64,000 nt of DNA from Cystobacter fuscus DSM 2262. Its GTDB lineage: Bacteria > Myxococcota > Myxococcia > Myxococcales > Myxococcaceae. The stretch is from positions 299,167 to 363,166 of the forward strand of contig NZ_ANAH02000015.1 in NCBI RefSeq assembly GCF_000335475.2, written 5' to 3'. How positions within the stretch are numbered: the first letter of the stretch is position 1; each line of letters opens with the position of its first letter. Below are positions 46,301-54,401 of the stretch, in pieces. Under the pieces are notes generated by a model, which saw only the letters and a program-made list of their open reading frames with translations, ran no database searches and was not told the origin of the DNA. The translations under genes and the position numbers were made by a program.

Positions 46301-49147
46301 CTCTTCGCCCTCTTCTTCCTGTGGAGCGCGCGCAAGCAACTGGCGGCGCTCGCCACGCGCGGACTGCCCGGCAACCCGGAGATCGAAAAGGATCTGTCCA
46401 CCGCCCTCAAGGTCGTGGAGAGCCGGCCGGTGCTCGCCGCCCAGGCCCGCTCGCTCTCGGGCGTGCTGAGCGGCGTGCCCCCCGAGTTCATGGACCGCCC
46501 CGAGGCACTCGAGGCGCTCGGCCAGCGCGTGCTCCAGGTGCGCGCGCTGCGCGAGGCGCTCGGCGCGAGACGCGTACAACTGCCCTCGGACGCGGCGTCG
46601 CGGGAGGTGCTGGCCGCCCAGGCCCTGGCGCTGCGCACCGCCCTGGGGAGGCTCGCCCAGGCCGAGGAAGCCCTCGCCGGACTGCTCCAGGCGCGCCCCT
46701 GGGAGCCCCTCACCTCGCCCCGCCACCGCGAGTCGCTCCGCCACCAGGTGGACGCGTGGAAGGCGGGCCTGCGCGGCTTGCGGCCCTGGTGCCTGTACCA
46801 GGCGCAGGCCGAGAAGCTCCGCACGCTCGGCCATGGACGGTTCGTGGACGCGGTGGAGGACCAGGGCCTGCCCGCCGACACGCTGGAGCGCGCCTTCGAG
46901 CGCGCGGTGCTCTCGGCCTGGACGCGGGCGCTGCGGGACGCGGAGCCCGTGCTGCGCGACTTCGAGGGCACCACCCACTCGGGGCGCATCGAGCGCTTCC
47001 GCCGGCTCGACGGGGAGCACGTGCAGCTGTCCCGCCAGCACGTCATCGCCTCGCTGGAGCAGAAGCTGCCCACGGGGCTCGCCGCCGCCGCCGACAGCTC
47101 CGAGCCCGGCATCCTCGCGCGCGAGCTGCGCAAGAAGGCGCGGCACATGGCGCTGCGCAAGCTGCTCGCCTCCATTCCCCAGTTGTCGCGGAGGCTCAAG
47201 CCCTGCTTCCTCATGAGCCCCCTGTCCGTCGCCCAGTACCTCCCGGCGGACGGGCGGCGCTTCGACCTGCTCGTCTTCGACGAGGCGTCGCAGATCGGCA
47301 CCCATGACGCCATCGGCGCCATCGCCCGGGCGGACCAGGTGATCGTCGTGGGCGACTCCAAGCAGCTGCCGCCCACCACGTTCTTCACCCGCGGCGAGGA
47401 CACCGAGGCCGTCCCCGACGAGAACGACGTGCTGGAGCTGGAGAGCATCCTGGAGGAGGCGCTCGCCAAGCAGTTGCCGCAACAGATGCTCGGCTGGCAC
47501 TACCGCAGCCGCCACGACAGCCTCATCGACTTCAGCAACCGGCAGTACTACGAGGGCCGCCTGCACGTGTTCCCCGCCGCCCGGGCGCGCGTGGAGGACC
47601 TGGGCGTCAAGTGGCACCCCGTGCCCGACGGCGTCTACCAGTCGCGCACGAGCGGCAAGACGGCCGCCATCAATCCCCGCGAGGCCCGGGTGCTGGTGGA
47701 CGAGCTGGTCCAGGCGCTGCGCCGCCATGCGCCGCACGAGCGCACCTTCGGGGTGGTCACCTTCAGCGTGGTGCAGCAGCAGCTCATCCTGGAGCTGCTC
47801 GACGCCGAGCGGGCGCGCTTCCCGGAGATCGAACCCCACTTCGCCTCCGCCGAGCCGGTGTTCGTGAAGAACCTGGAGAACGTGCAGGGCGACGAGCGGG
47901 ACGAGATCTTCTTCAGCATCTGCTACGCGAAGGACGAGACGGGCAAGCTGCGCATGCACTTCGGCCCGCTGAGCCGGGCGGGCGGCGAGCGGCGGTTGAA
48001 CGTGGCCATCACCCGCGCGCGCTGCTGCCTGCGGGTGTTCTCCACGCTGACGCACGAGCAGATCGACCTGACACGCACCGGGGCCGTGGGAGCGCGCCAT
48101 CTGCGCGAGTTCCTGCGCAAGGCGGCGGAGGCGGCGGCCCCAGTGGCCCATGCGGCCGAGCGCAAGCCCGAGGGCGCGCTGGAGGCCGAGGTGGCCGAGG
48201 CGCTGCGGGGCCTGGGCCACACGGTGCACGCGGACGTGGGCAGCGGGGGCTACCGGGTGGACCTCGCGGTGGCGCACCCCGAGCGGCCGGGCGAGTACGT
48301 GCTGGGAGTGGAGTGTGACGGACCGCACTACCGCTCGGCGGCGAGCGCACGGGACCGGGACAGGCTGCGCGGGGAGGTGCTCCAGGGGCTCGGCTGGCGG
48401 CTGCACCGCGTGTGGTCCTCCGACTGGGCCACGGACCGCGAGGCCCAGGTGAAGGCGCTCGGGACGGCGGTGCGGGACGCGCTGGAGGCCAGCAACCGGC
48501 CCGCGGCGCCACCGCCTCCCGCTCCCGAGCCGGTCCCCGAGGCCGCTCCCGCCGAGGAGGCTCCGCCCGAGCCCCTGGCGCTCCAGGACGAGGCCCGGGC
48601 CGTGCGGCCCTACGTGCCCACGAAGCTGCCCCCGGTGAAGGCCGGCGCGGACTTCTTCGCGCCCACGGCCGCCACGCGCCTGCGCGAGCAGATCCACCTG
48701 GTGTTGGAGCAGGAGGGGCCGGTGCACGAGGAGTTGCTCGCGCGGCGGCTCCTGGAGGCCTGGGGGCTGCAGAAGCTGACGCCGCGGGTGCGCCAGCGCA
48801 TCGAGGAGCAGGTGGCGGAGCTGACGAAGCGGGGGGCGGTGATCGAACGGGGCGACTTCCTCTGGTCGGGAGCCAACGGCCCCGAGCGCTACACGGACTT
48901 CCGGGGAGCACACCCCGAGCGCGAGGCGGCGCAACTGCCCGCCGAGGAGGTGGCCAATGCGGCGGCCTGGGTGCTGTCCCAGGCGCTGTCGCTCGGCCAG
49001 GAGGACTTGCTGCGCGCGACGGGCAAGCTCTTCGGGGTGCAGCGGCTCACGCGCACGGTGCTGCCGGTGTTGCAGGGGGGCGTGGAGCTGCTCGCGAGCC
49101 AGGGCCGGTGCGTGGTGGAGGACGAGCGCGTGGTGTGGAAGGGTTAG
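43319..49147 (+). CDS. Giant transglutaminase-like / DUF4011 / SF1 helicase / nuclease / DUF3320 protein
   Basis: A 1,942-residue multidomain protein. In order: a beta-rich start; a transglutaminase-like core with Cys226-Cys227-Leu-Asp-Leu and His253; DUF4011 beginning near 383 (Leu-Leu-Asp-Leu-Thr-Leu-Arg-Asn-Lys-Leu-Leu-Asn-Phe). Then an SF1 helicase with Gly-Pro-Pro-Gly-Thr-Gly-Lys-Ser near 696, Asp-Glu-Ala-Ser-Gln-Ile near 1320 and Gly-Asp-Ser-Lys-Gln-Leu-Pro-Pro near 1344. A REase-fold nuclease of MTES_1575/DUF559 type lies at about 1640-1710 (Val-Asp-Leu-Ala-Val, Val-Glu-Cys-Asp-Gly-Pro-His-Tyr). A DUF3320 winged helix ends it near 1790-1840. COG1112-type helicases with nucleases act in defence systems such as Mokosh. 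This one is not a match to Mokosh, so its role is inferred. Confidence 0.93.
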   Translation: MSTSAPAPTPSPVQVELLTAPTLTFAMEQSGVPLIRDVLLRNTSDTALGPTVLEVRLEPDLGEPLRVPVPPLPAGEETNLGVVDPRPPPGRLRSVLETERAQLRWSLRREDTTLAEGVSDVEVLPYNHWPGARAPLGLLASFVTPNHPVIPELLQDVRRLLEQAVGDGALCGYQKRDPLHVHTQVAALYEAVQALGLGYRESPPSFEERGQKVRLPDQLLRERAGCCLDLTLFFASALEAMGLHSLLVLIEGHAFPAVWLIDERFPEGLVEDAARLRNLIALGHLLPFDSSTAVDAGRPMLDQAITVAKEHLQDDARFAAALDVRVLRLDRYRPLPLRIVETPAPQLGASPGEAHARIRTLLERAATTPPVTEDRPASAQVVSRFSKWKEKLLDLTLRNKLLNFRLDTQGALPLHVPDLASFEDLFSSGEPYELLPAPEEDPRDGRTAKLQRARGTEEEVAARRLEDLGKGRVHSPLREAELWNRARNLDRTSRTDLEEGGAQTLYLGIGMLRWVAEGDPTPRLAPLLLYPVAFRLDRDRQRLSLTRLPEEPLGNVTLAEKLRRDFGLDASVLTQLEPDEKGLDVAGMLRAMRSAIQSRPGWEVLDEAHVGLFTFTKFLMWKDLEDNESVLLSNPLVRHIAAAGTSAPPVKGREFHPEHLDTELPAAELPCVVNADSTQMAAVASALSGRSFVLQGPPGTGKSQTITNLIAAALARGKSVLFVSEKMAALDVVHRRLEDVGLGDFCLELHSHKSNKKEVLASFGRAYERTRRTPEPPWQARSRELTTTREDLNAYVRALHHSWPLGLSLYGATSRLLFLRDAPEVRLSLPAPQELTEARFREARAEVESLASTLRAVQALGEHPWGPVRGLTWSNALEEQLERALDEARAALDGVEKTAAPLAASLALEVPASTQALRPLLELAEVLASGPVPAVALLDDAWPEVARRTQEHALALREQSSRESQLSSRWKPELFSLELPSLHALFLKWARAFFLFALFFLWSARKQLAALATRGLPGNPEIEKDLSTALKVVESRPVLAAQARSLSGVLSGVPPEFMDRPEALEALGQRVLQVRALREALGARRVQLPSDAASREVLAAQALALRTALGRLAQAEEALAGLLQARPWEPLTSPRHRESLRHQVDAWKAGLRGLRPWCLYQAQAEKLRTLGHGRFVDAVEDQGLPADTLERAFERAVLSAWTRALRDAEPVLRDFEGTTHSGRIERFRRLDGEHVQLSRQHVIASLEQKLPTGLAAAADSSEPGILARELRKKARHMALRKLLASIPQLSRRLKPCFLMSPLSVAQYLPADGRRFDLLVFDEASQIGTHDAIGAIARADQVIVVGDSKQLPPTTFFTRGEDTEAVPDENDVLELESILEEALAKQLPQQMLGWHYRSRHDSLIDFSNRQYYEGRLHVFPAARARVEDLGVKWHPVPDGVYQSRTSGKTAAINPREARVLVDELVQALRRHAPHERTFGVVTFSVVQQQLILELLDAERARFPEIEPHFASAEPVFVKNLENVQGDERDEIFFSICYAKDETGKLRMHFGPLSRAGGERRLNVAITRARCCLRVFSTLTHEQIDLTRTGAVGARHLREFLRKAAEAAAPVAHAAERKPEGALEAEVAEALRGLGHTVHADVGSGGYRVDLAVAHPERPGEYVLGVECDGPHYRSAASARDRDRLRGEVLQGLGWRLHRVWSSDWATDREAQVKALGTAVRDALEASNRPAAPPPPAPEPVPEAAPAEEAPPEPLALQDEARAVRPYVPTKLPPVKAGADFFAPTAATRLREQIHLVLEQEGPVHEELLARRLLEAWGLQKLTPRVRQRIEEQVAELTKRGAVIERGDFLWSGANGPERYTDFRGAHPEREAAQLPAEEVANAAAWVLSQALSLGQEDLLRATGKLFGVQRLTRTVLPVLQGGVELLASQGRCVVEDERVVWKG

Positions 49148-49168
49148 GCCCCGAGGGGAACCAGGGAC

Positions 49169-49612
49169 ATGACATTCCAGAGAGAAGAGCGTGAGGGCGG
49201 AGAGGTCCGGCTGAAGAGCGAGCGGTGCACGTTCATCTACTGGCGGCCGCGGCCGGGCGTCGTGGTGCTCCGCATCGTGGGGGAGGACCGGGGCGAGTTC
49301 GGCACCACCCCCATGGACGAGCTGCGCGGGGACATCAGCCGCTACGCCCCCATCGAGCTGTTCATCGAGATGGAGGACTCGGCGGAGGCCAGGCTGCCCG
49401 TGCAGGAGGCGTGGACCGACTGGTTCAACACCCACCGCTCGGCGCTCAAGAGCGTGAGCATCCTCACGCGCAGCAAGTACATGCACTTCACCGCCGAGAT
49501 GGTGAAGTTCTTCTCCCGCACGGGCGAGCTCATCCGCGTCTACCTGGAGGAGGCGCCCTTCGAGGAGGCCCTGCAGCGCGCGGCCCCCAGCGCCCGGAGG
49601 CCGCGCACGTAG
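49169..49612 (+). CDS. Conserved hypothetical protein downstream of the giant helicase
   Basis: A 147-residue protein 21 bases after the helicase stop, on the same strand, so probably co-transcribed; CCAGGGAC precedes its ATG. Alternating strands and helices (Val-Val-Val-Leu-Arg-Ile-Val-Gly-Glu, Ile-Glu-Leu-Phe-Ile-Glu-Met-Glu-Asp, Ser-Val-Ser-Ile-Leu-Thr) resemble a STAS-like or SpoIIAA-like fold. No known catalytic residues. It is a short, soluble protein of unknown function, convergent with the VWA gene only three bases away. Confidence 0.75.
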   Translation: MTFQREEREGGEVRLKSERCTFIYWRPRPGVVVLRIVGEDRGEFGTTPMDELRGDISRYAPIELFIEMEDSAEARLPVQEAWTDWFNTHRSALKSVSILTRSKYMHFTAEMVKFFSRTGELIRVYLEEAPFEEALQRAAPSARRPRT

Positions 49613-49615
49613 ACC

Positions 49616-51352
49616 TCACGGCGTGGCGGCGCTGGCCTCTCCGATGGCGGACTGGAGGGCCTCGCGCAGCGCGGCCCCTTCGTTCACCTGGAAGAAGCGG
49701 CCCTGACCCGCCAGGGCGATGCTCTGGAGCATGGGGTGGGCGGAGCCATAGCCGATGACGTACGTTCGCACGTTCTGCGTACCGGGCAGATCCCCACGCA
49801 GGTCCGCGTGCGAGAGGAAGAAGGCCACGTCATCCATGAAGTTCTTGTTGCCCGCCGCCAGTCCCGTGGGCCAGTTGTAATCGGTGTAGTCGCAGTCCGC
49901 CTTCGTGGCACCGAACAGGTGGCAGTAATTGACCCCGCCCGAGTTGGGGTTGTGCTCGGGATCGACCGGGTCGAACGTGAGCAGCTCGCCGCTCGGGTGC
50001 CGGGCCCCCTCCGCCAGCAGGAGGCTCATCATCTTGGTGATGGGCACCGAGTTGTCGTAGCGGGGCTCGCCCCCTGTCACCACGATGACGGCGCTGGATT
50101 GCTCCGCGAAGCAGATGGAGCGGTGATCGCCCCCCGATTCCCAGCGCTGGCCCGGAAGGACCAAGCCCGTGGCGGGGTCCACGTAGGGGTACTTGAGCCA
50201 CTCATCCGTGCTCTTGCCGTAGCCGGCACCGACCTGATTACCCCCGTAGGGATTGTCATAGGTCCCGCCACTCGGCTGACCCGGCCAGCCCCAGTTCGTA
50301 TTGCCAATCGGCTGGGCGAACCACGAGTTCCACCGGCCATCCACCCCTTGCGAGGAGAAGTAGCCACCCAGGCCGAACAGGGCCTCTCCCGTGGAGCGCT
50401 CGTTGTTGCGGAAGAGCGTGTCGTTGACGGCTCTGGCCAGCTGGGAGCGATCCAACCGGGTCTCGTCGAAGGGCGCGGACGCGCTGCAGCTCGGGCTCAC
50501 GTCCGCGAGCACCCAGGTCGGATCGAACCAGCCGCGATCGCCTCCAAAGGTGGCCACGCCCATGCGCACGTGGCTCGCCGTCTGGAGGACGTCCTTGAGC
50601 GCCTTGCGGGCCACCACGAACTTGGGCGGGCGCAGGTTCAAGACGCGGCCGCTGACCACCCACTTGCGCTTGGCCTCTTGGGGCAGCAGCGGCTCGTCCT
50701 TGGCCCGCGGTGGCCCCATGTGCCCGCTCTTGTCGTTGATCGTGGCGGGCACCAGGGGGCCGCGCCACCACCCCTTGATCCCCAGACAACTCAAGCACTC
50801 ATTGAAGACGGGCGAGTTCGGGTACTTGCTGTCGAAATTCCACACCTGCCGACAGACGGTCGAGGCGTCGGCGGTGCTGTTCATGCTCCTGAACTGCATC
50901 CCCATCGAGTACGGGAACTCTTCCGCCTGCCAGGCGATCCGCCGGCCTCGGGAGTGATAGTACTCGGCCGGGTCGAAGTAGGGGTCGTTGAGATCGGGGT
51001 CGCTGTCATAGACCACCGAGCCATTCTTCGCCGGATCCGGGCTGTTCTTGTCGAACCAGCTCATCGCGGCGACGAGCGCCGGATCCGAGCACCCCGTGTT
51101 GATGAAGTGGCCGTAGTCCGGGTCATTGAAACCCAGGTCCCCCTTCTTGAGCCCCGAGGTGGGGGAGTAGCCCGGAGTGAAGGCCTCGGGCAGCCAGGTG
51201 GGGAAGTCCTGCATGGACTCGCTGTTGTCCAACAAGAAAATGACATTGGCGGGAGACTGCGCCTGGCTCGCGAGCGGCAGGAGCCCCACCGCTCCCATCA
51301 TTCCACCAAGCACCAGACCGCGTTTCGTGCCGCGACTCCAATGGCTGTTCAT
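49616..51352 (-). CDS. VWA-domain protein, PilY1-like N-terminal part, exported
   Basis: A 578-residue protein with signal peptide ending Ala-Ser-Gln-Ala-Gln near 32. A von Willebrand A domain begins directly, with the metal site Asp42-Asn-Ser-Glu-Ser. A large insert contains several Cys and Trp/Gly-rich segments, as in PilY1-type pilus-tip proteins. The domain ends with Gly-Tyr-Gly-Ser and Gly-Gln-Gly-Arg-Phe-Phe-Gln-Val. PilY1 proteins are usually over 1,000 residues with a C-terminal propeller, which is absent. So this is either a stand-alone VWA adhesin or a shortened PilY1. An unusual hairpin sits in the leader. Confidence 0.85.
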   Translation of the reverse strand: MNSHWSRGTKRGLVLGGMMGAVGLLPLASQAQSPANVIFLLDNSESMQDFPTWLPEAFTPGYSPTSGLKKGDLGFNDPDYGHFINTGCSDPALVAAMSWFDKNSPDPAKNGSVVYDSDPDLNDPYFDPAEYYHSRGRRIAWQAEEFPYSMGMQFRSMNSTADASTVCRQVWNFDSKYPNSPVFNECLSCLGIKGWWRGPLVPATINDKSGHMGPPRAKDEPLLPQEAKRKWVVSGRVLNLRPPKFVVARKALKDVLQTASHVRMGVATFGGDRGWFDPTWVLADVSPSCSASAPFDETRLDRSQLARAVNDTLFRNNERSTGEALFGLGGYFSSQGVDGRWNSWFAQPIGNTNWGWPGQPSGGTYDNPYGGNQVGAGYGKSTDEWLKYPYVDPATGLVLPGQRWESGGDHRSICFAEQSSAVIVVTGGEPRYDNSVPITKMMSLLLAEGARHPSGELLTFDPVDPEHNPNSGGVNYCHLFGATKADCDYTDYNWPTGLAAGNKNFMDDVAFFLSHADLRGDLPGTQNVRTYVIGYGSAHPMLQSIALAGQGRFFQVNEGAALREALQSAIGEASAATP

Positions 51353-51975
51353 GATTATACCCCCAACGCACGCGCGGGCATTTCGTTACCCGCGCCGTGC
51401 GTTGCCTCTCACTACTGCATGTCTGTTTCATCCACGTCAAGAGATGTGATTGTCTCGGACGAAGCCGAGCAGGGCTTGCTGGCATTCTCCGGGAGAGCCT
51501 TCTCTTCACGGAATCAATGATTTCAAGGCCTGGTGGCACGGCTCTCCGCCAGGGATTGCGGCAGCGCGTCATGAAGGGCGGCTGGGTTCGTCGACCTGGA
51601 AGAATCTGCCCGGGCTGGCAAGCGCGAGGCGTTGGGCCATTGGGGCGGATGTCTGGCAATCCACCTCGCGGCCCCCTGTGAGGAAATTTCAATCAGAACC
51701 AAAAGTCGAACGGCTCTTTCAGCACGATGAGGCTCGGAGGGTGCCACACCGCGTTGACGGCAGCGTGACCGCGCGTCTGGCGAGGTGCTGTTCTGGCCGT
51801 CACGCGGGTGTCACCGCTGGCGGCTCCCGGCCGCTGAAGTGGCAATAATTAACGCCGCGCGGAACCGGTCACGCATTGGAGTCTTCCACGCCAGGCGGCG
51901 GCGTGATGCTGTAAGGGATTGAAGCCCGGAAGGCGTGCCTGGCGGGCTCCCCCGGCGAGGGGAGCCCGGGCCGGC
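51353..51975. other. Intergenic stretch upstream of the VWA gene
   Basis: About 620 bases with GC below average. Apart from the leader hairpin at 51365-51403 nothing recognisable is present. Open frames here lack ribosome sites and known domains. It must hold the promoter of the VWA gene. Confidence 0.4.
51365..51403 (-). promoter_or_regulatory. Long leader hairpin before the VWA gene
   Basis: AACGCACGCGCGGG at 51365-51378 pairs with CCCGCGCCGTGCGTT at 51389-51403, leaving one bulged base and a 10-base loop. On the minus strand it ends 12 bases before the ATG. The G-run and a TATAAT box lie between it and the start codon. It could hide or expose the ribosome site or act as a protein-binding operator. 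Confidence 0.55.
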
Positions 51976-52479
51976 TCAGCGCTTCTCGAGCTCCTCGGGG
52001 TGGAAGACGCGCGAGGCGACGCGGTCGAGCACCTCGTCGCCCCACACGAGGCTCGCCTTGGCCAGGCGCTTCATGTCCCGGGCGAAGGCGGCGCCCTCGG
52101 GCACCACGGCGTACTCGCGGCTGAGGAACAAGCCGCGGTTGTCCCGCTCATAATCCACCGAGCCGCCGCCCGTATCGGTGCCCTCGCGCGCCTCGGCCTC
52201 GAAGCCCTCGATGACCCCCGGCCTGGGCGGCTCATTGAAGCGATACACGAGCGCGCTGCACTCGAGCACCCCACGCTCCTCGTGGTACTCGAAGTACACC
52301 TGGGCGCCGCCCACGGCGAACCCCCCGAAGCCCTGGGGGTTGAGACCGGGGCCGGGCGCCGCGCCCTGGGAGCGCATGAACCAGCGCACCAGTTCGCCGG
52401 CCGTCTCCCGTGTCAGGCGGCCACCACTCGCGGGCGGGGGCGGACCGAGTCCCACCGCGGACATCAACCATTGGAGCAT
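51976..52479 (-). CDS. Probable CesT/Tir-chaperone-like small protein
   Basis: A 167-residue acidic protein starting 21 bases after the stop of the lipase-like gene. The pattern is Gly-Phe-Gly-Gly-Phe-Ala-Val-Gly-Gly-Ala-Gln-Val-Tyr-Phe-Glu-Tyr, then Leu-Glu-Cys-Ser-Ala-Leu-Val-Tyr, then Gly-Leu-Phe-Leu-Ser-Arg-Glu-Tyr. With a final helix that includes Val-Trp-Gly-Asp, it resembles the alpha-beta fold of secretion chaperones of the CesT class. It could also be an immunity protein. No signal peptide or catalytic motif. Confidence 0.6.
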   Translation of the reverse strand: MLQWLMSAVGLGPPPPASGGRLTRETAGELVRWFMRSQGAAPGPGLNPQGFGGFAVGGAQVYFEYHEERGVLECSALVYRFNEPPRPGVIEGFEAEAREGTDTGGGSVDYERDNRGLFLSREYAVVPEGAAFARDMKRLAKASLVWGDEVLDRVASRVFHPEELEKR

Positions 52480-52500
52480 GCTGTGCGCACCCTTTCGCGA

Positions 52501-53433
52501 CTAGCGGCCCGCCCGAGCCTGCTCGAAGGGGACACGATGTTTCAGGTAGACGCTGTCGAACGAGTGCGTCCCCTCGATGCCCGAGCCCTGCTCGAAGCGG
52601 CGGACGACGGCGCCCTTGCCCCCATCACGTGCCCACTCGTCCACGCCGTCACCGTCGCCCTGGCCGAACCACGTGGGGACGATGTCGTTCTTGTTCACGT
52701 AGTGCACGTACTGGGGGCCATCCGGGAAGTGGGCCGCGGCGCCGCCGAAGGTCTCCACCTTGAGCTTGCTCATCGCCTTCTCCACCTGGGCCGAGGACAT
52801 TCCGTCCTCGATGCGCAGGCGGTTGGCCACGTCGTTGAGGGCGCGGCTGGTGACGAGCGCGCCCTGGCTGTGCGCCACCAGGTGCACGCCCCGGCCCGCC
52901 TTGAGCTCCGCGTAGACGGTGTCCGCCATGGTGTCCACGGCCGGGTTCTTGCCCTTGTCCAGCTTGTCCTTCACGCACTGGGCCAGGTCGCTCACCATGC
53001 CCTCGGTGGCGTTGTGCACGCCGATGACCTTGGCACCCGTGCGGTCGGCGAGCTGCTGCATGCTCGCGAACTGCGTGTCCTTGTTGTTGTTGATGCCGTT
53101 GACGTAGATGAGCGTCTCGGCCGGGTGGGCGTTGTTGCGCGGGGTGACGCCCGGCACCTGGCTCAGCGGTGTGCCCGGCGGGAACGTCGCGCCCTTGGCC
53201 CCCACCAGCACCCCGTCGTACTTCTTGTCTCCGCCCCCGAAGATGCCGCCGAGCAGCTTGTTCGCCGCCGCGCCGCGCGCCGCGCCCGTCGCCTCGAAGC
53301 CGTCAGCGCGCCCCCCTGTCGTCGGGGGCGGGACCGGTCCCGCCCCCGGGAGCACCGGCTTCTTCTCGGCGGGAGCCGATGACGGGGTCGTGCGCAAGGC
53401 GGGCGAAGCAAGGTTGCGGTCGATGCTCGTCAT
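52501..53433 (-). CDS. Alpha/beta-hydrolase (lipase-like) putative secreted effector
   Basis: A 310-residue protein; AGGAG lies seven bases before ATG 53433. The first ~95 residues are Pro/Gly/Ala-rich and disordered, without a signal peptide. The hydrolase domain has Leu-Ile-Tyr-Val-Asn-Gly-Ile at 108-114, a nucleophile elbow Ala187-His-Ser189-Gln-Gly, and later Asp/His candidates around Asn-Asp-Ile-Val-Pro and Thr-His-Ser-Phe-Asp. Ala before His-Ser-Gln-Gly instead of Gly is a common lipase variant. Disordered N-terminus plus a following chaperone-like gene suggest an effector of a type III or VI-like machine; no secretion genes are in the window. Confidence 0.78.
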   Translation of the reverse strand: MTSIDRNLASPALRTTPSSAPAEKKPVLPGAGPVPPPTTGGRADGFEATGAARGAAANKLLGGIFGGGDKKYDGVLVGAKGATFPPGTPLSQVPGVTPRNNAHPAETLIYVNGINNNKDTQFASMQQLADRTGAKVIGVHNATEGMVSDLAQCVKDKLDKGKNPAVDTMADTVYAELKAGRGVHLVAHSQGALVTSRALNDVANRLRIEDGMSSAQVEKAMSKLKVETFGGAAAHFPDGPQYVHYVNKNDIVPTWFGQGDGDGVDEWARDGGKGAVVRRFEQGSGIEGTHSFDSVYLKHRVPFEQARAGR

Positions 53434-53679
53434 GGACGGCTCCTGCCAGACTGGAAAAAGTGAACGGCTTTGAAGAGGTTATCGTAAAAATCAGGCGGCC
53501 TGTTGCGCCTACTGTCCTACTTCTTCCCACGAAGACGGACAGCCCCCTGGGCGCAGGAAGCGCAGGTGGCCGGGTGAATGCCTGGGCGTGGGAGAGCTGC
53601 GATGGGGGAAGAGGCGCCTCGCGGATGCGGGACTCGCACGCGCGAGAGAAGCACTGAACCCCCGGCCCGGAGCAGCGGC

Positions 53680-54348
53680 TCAACGGGTGGGGAGGATCTC
53701 GATGCGCGTCACCGGGTTGCCCGGGGAGGACAGGTTCGCGGAGGTGCGCACGAGCGTCCCCTCCTCGAGGCTCTGCAGGGACACCCGCTGTCTGCCGCGC
53801 AGGACCTGGACGTTGCTCGCGAGGGGCAGGGTAGTCGAAACGCCCCCTTCCTCCGCGAGGACGATCTGCTGGCCGGACACGGAGCGCACGCGGCCGGTAT
53901 GCAGGACGTTGGCGAGGGCGTAGCCCGAGTCGTCCTCGTCGGGCGCCGAGCCCGTGGGGTAGCCGATGCTCGTGGGGGAGCCGATGCCCGTGGCGCCCTC
54001 GGGGGCCTCGGCGTTGGGGTCTCCGATGGCCGAGGTCCGGCCGGTGCCGTCACCGGTCGTGTCCGTGCCGCCCGTGCCGCTGCCGCCCACGCCCTGCTCC
54101 GACGAGGACGCGGGCTCATTGGACTGGGCCTGCGCGAGCTGGGCACGCATCCGCGCGAGCTGCTGCTGGAGCTGGGCCACCTGCGTGCGCAGCCGGGCCA
54201 CTTCCAGGCGTTGTTGGGCCTCGACCTCGGCCTGCGACTGCGTGCCGCTGTCCTGCTCCGTCGTCTGGGCGGCCCCCTGCTCCGCGCCCAGCACGAGGGC
54301 CATGCCGAGCGCCGCCACGCCCAATCCCATCCAGGTCTGTCTTGCCAT
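53680..54348 (-). CDS. Exported coiled-coil protein with small C-terminal beta domain (paralogue 2)
   Basis: A 222-residue protein. Signal peptide (cleaved near Gln-Gly-Ala-Ala-Gln-Thr), then a coiled coil (Leu-Arg-Thr-Gln-Val-Ala-Gln-Leu-Gln-Gln-Gln-Leu) at about 50-80, a Gly/Ser/Thr-rich linker and a C-terminal beta domain (Gly-Arg-Val-Arg-Ser-Val-Ser-Gly-Gln-Gln-Ile-Val). The last part resembles the end of the neighbouring protein at 54402 and may be a DUF5666/OB-like fold. The two genes form an operon with a 53-base gap. Function unknown. Confidence 0.75.
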   Translation of the reverse strand: MARQTWMGLGVAALGMALVLGAEQGAAQTTEQDSGTQSQAEVEAQQRLEVARLRTQVAQLQQQLARMRAQLAQAQSNEPASSSEQGVGGSGTGGTDTTGDGTGRTSAIGDPNAEAPEGATGIGSPTSIGYPTGSAPDEDDSGYALANVLHTGRVRSVSGQQIVLAEEGGVSTTLPLASNVQVLRGRQRVSLQSLEEGTLVRTSANLSSPGNPVTRIEILPTR

Positions 54349-54401
54349 CGGACTTGCGCTCCCTTCTTCGCGAAACCCCGGGGTGACCCCCGGGGGTGGG
54401 C

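Noticed and set aside
44618..49486. A 1,622-codon open frame on the minus strand opposite the giant helicase
   Set aside because: Composition is His/Leu/Gly/Arg-rich without any motif, and the plus-strand gene is complete with ordered domains.
51397..51848. Plus-strand frames upstream of the VWA gene
   Set aside because: No recognisable protein, no ribosome site, start inside the leader of the VWA gene.
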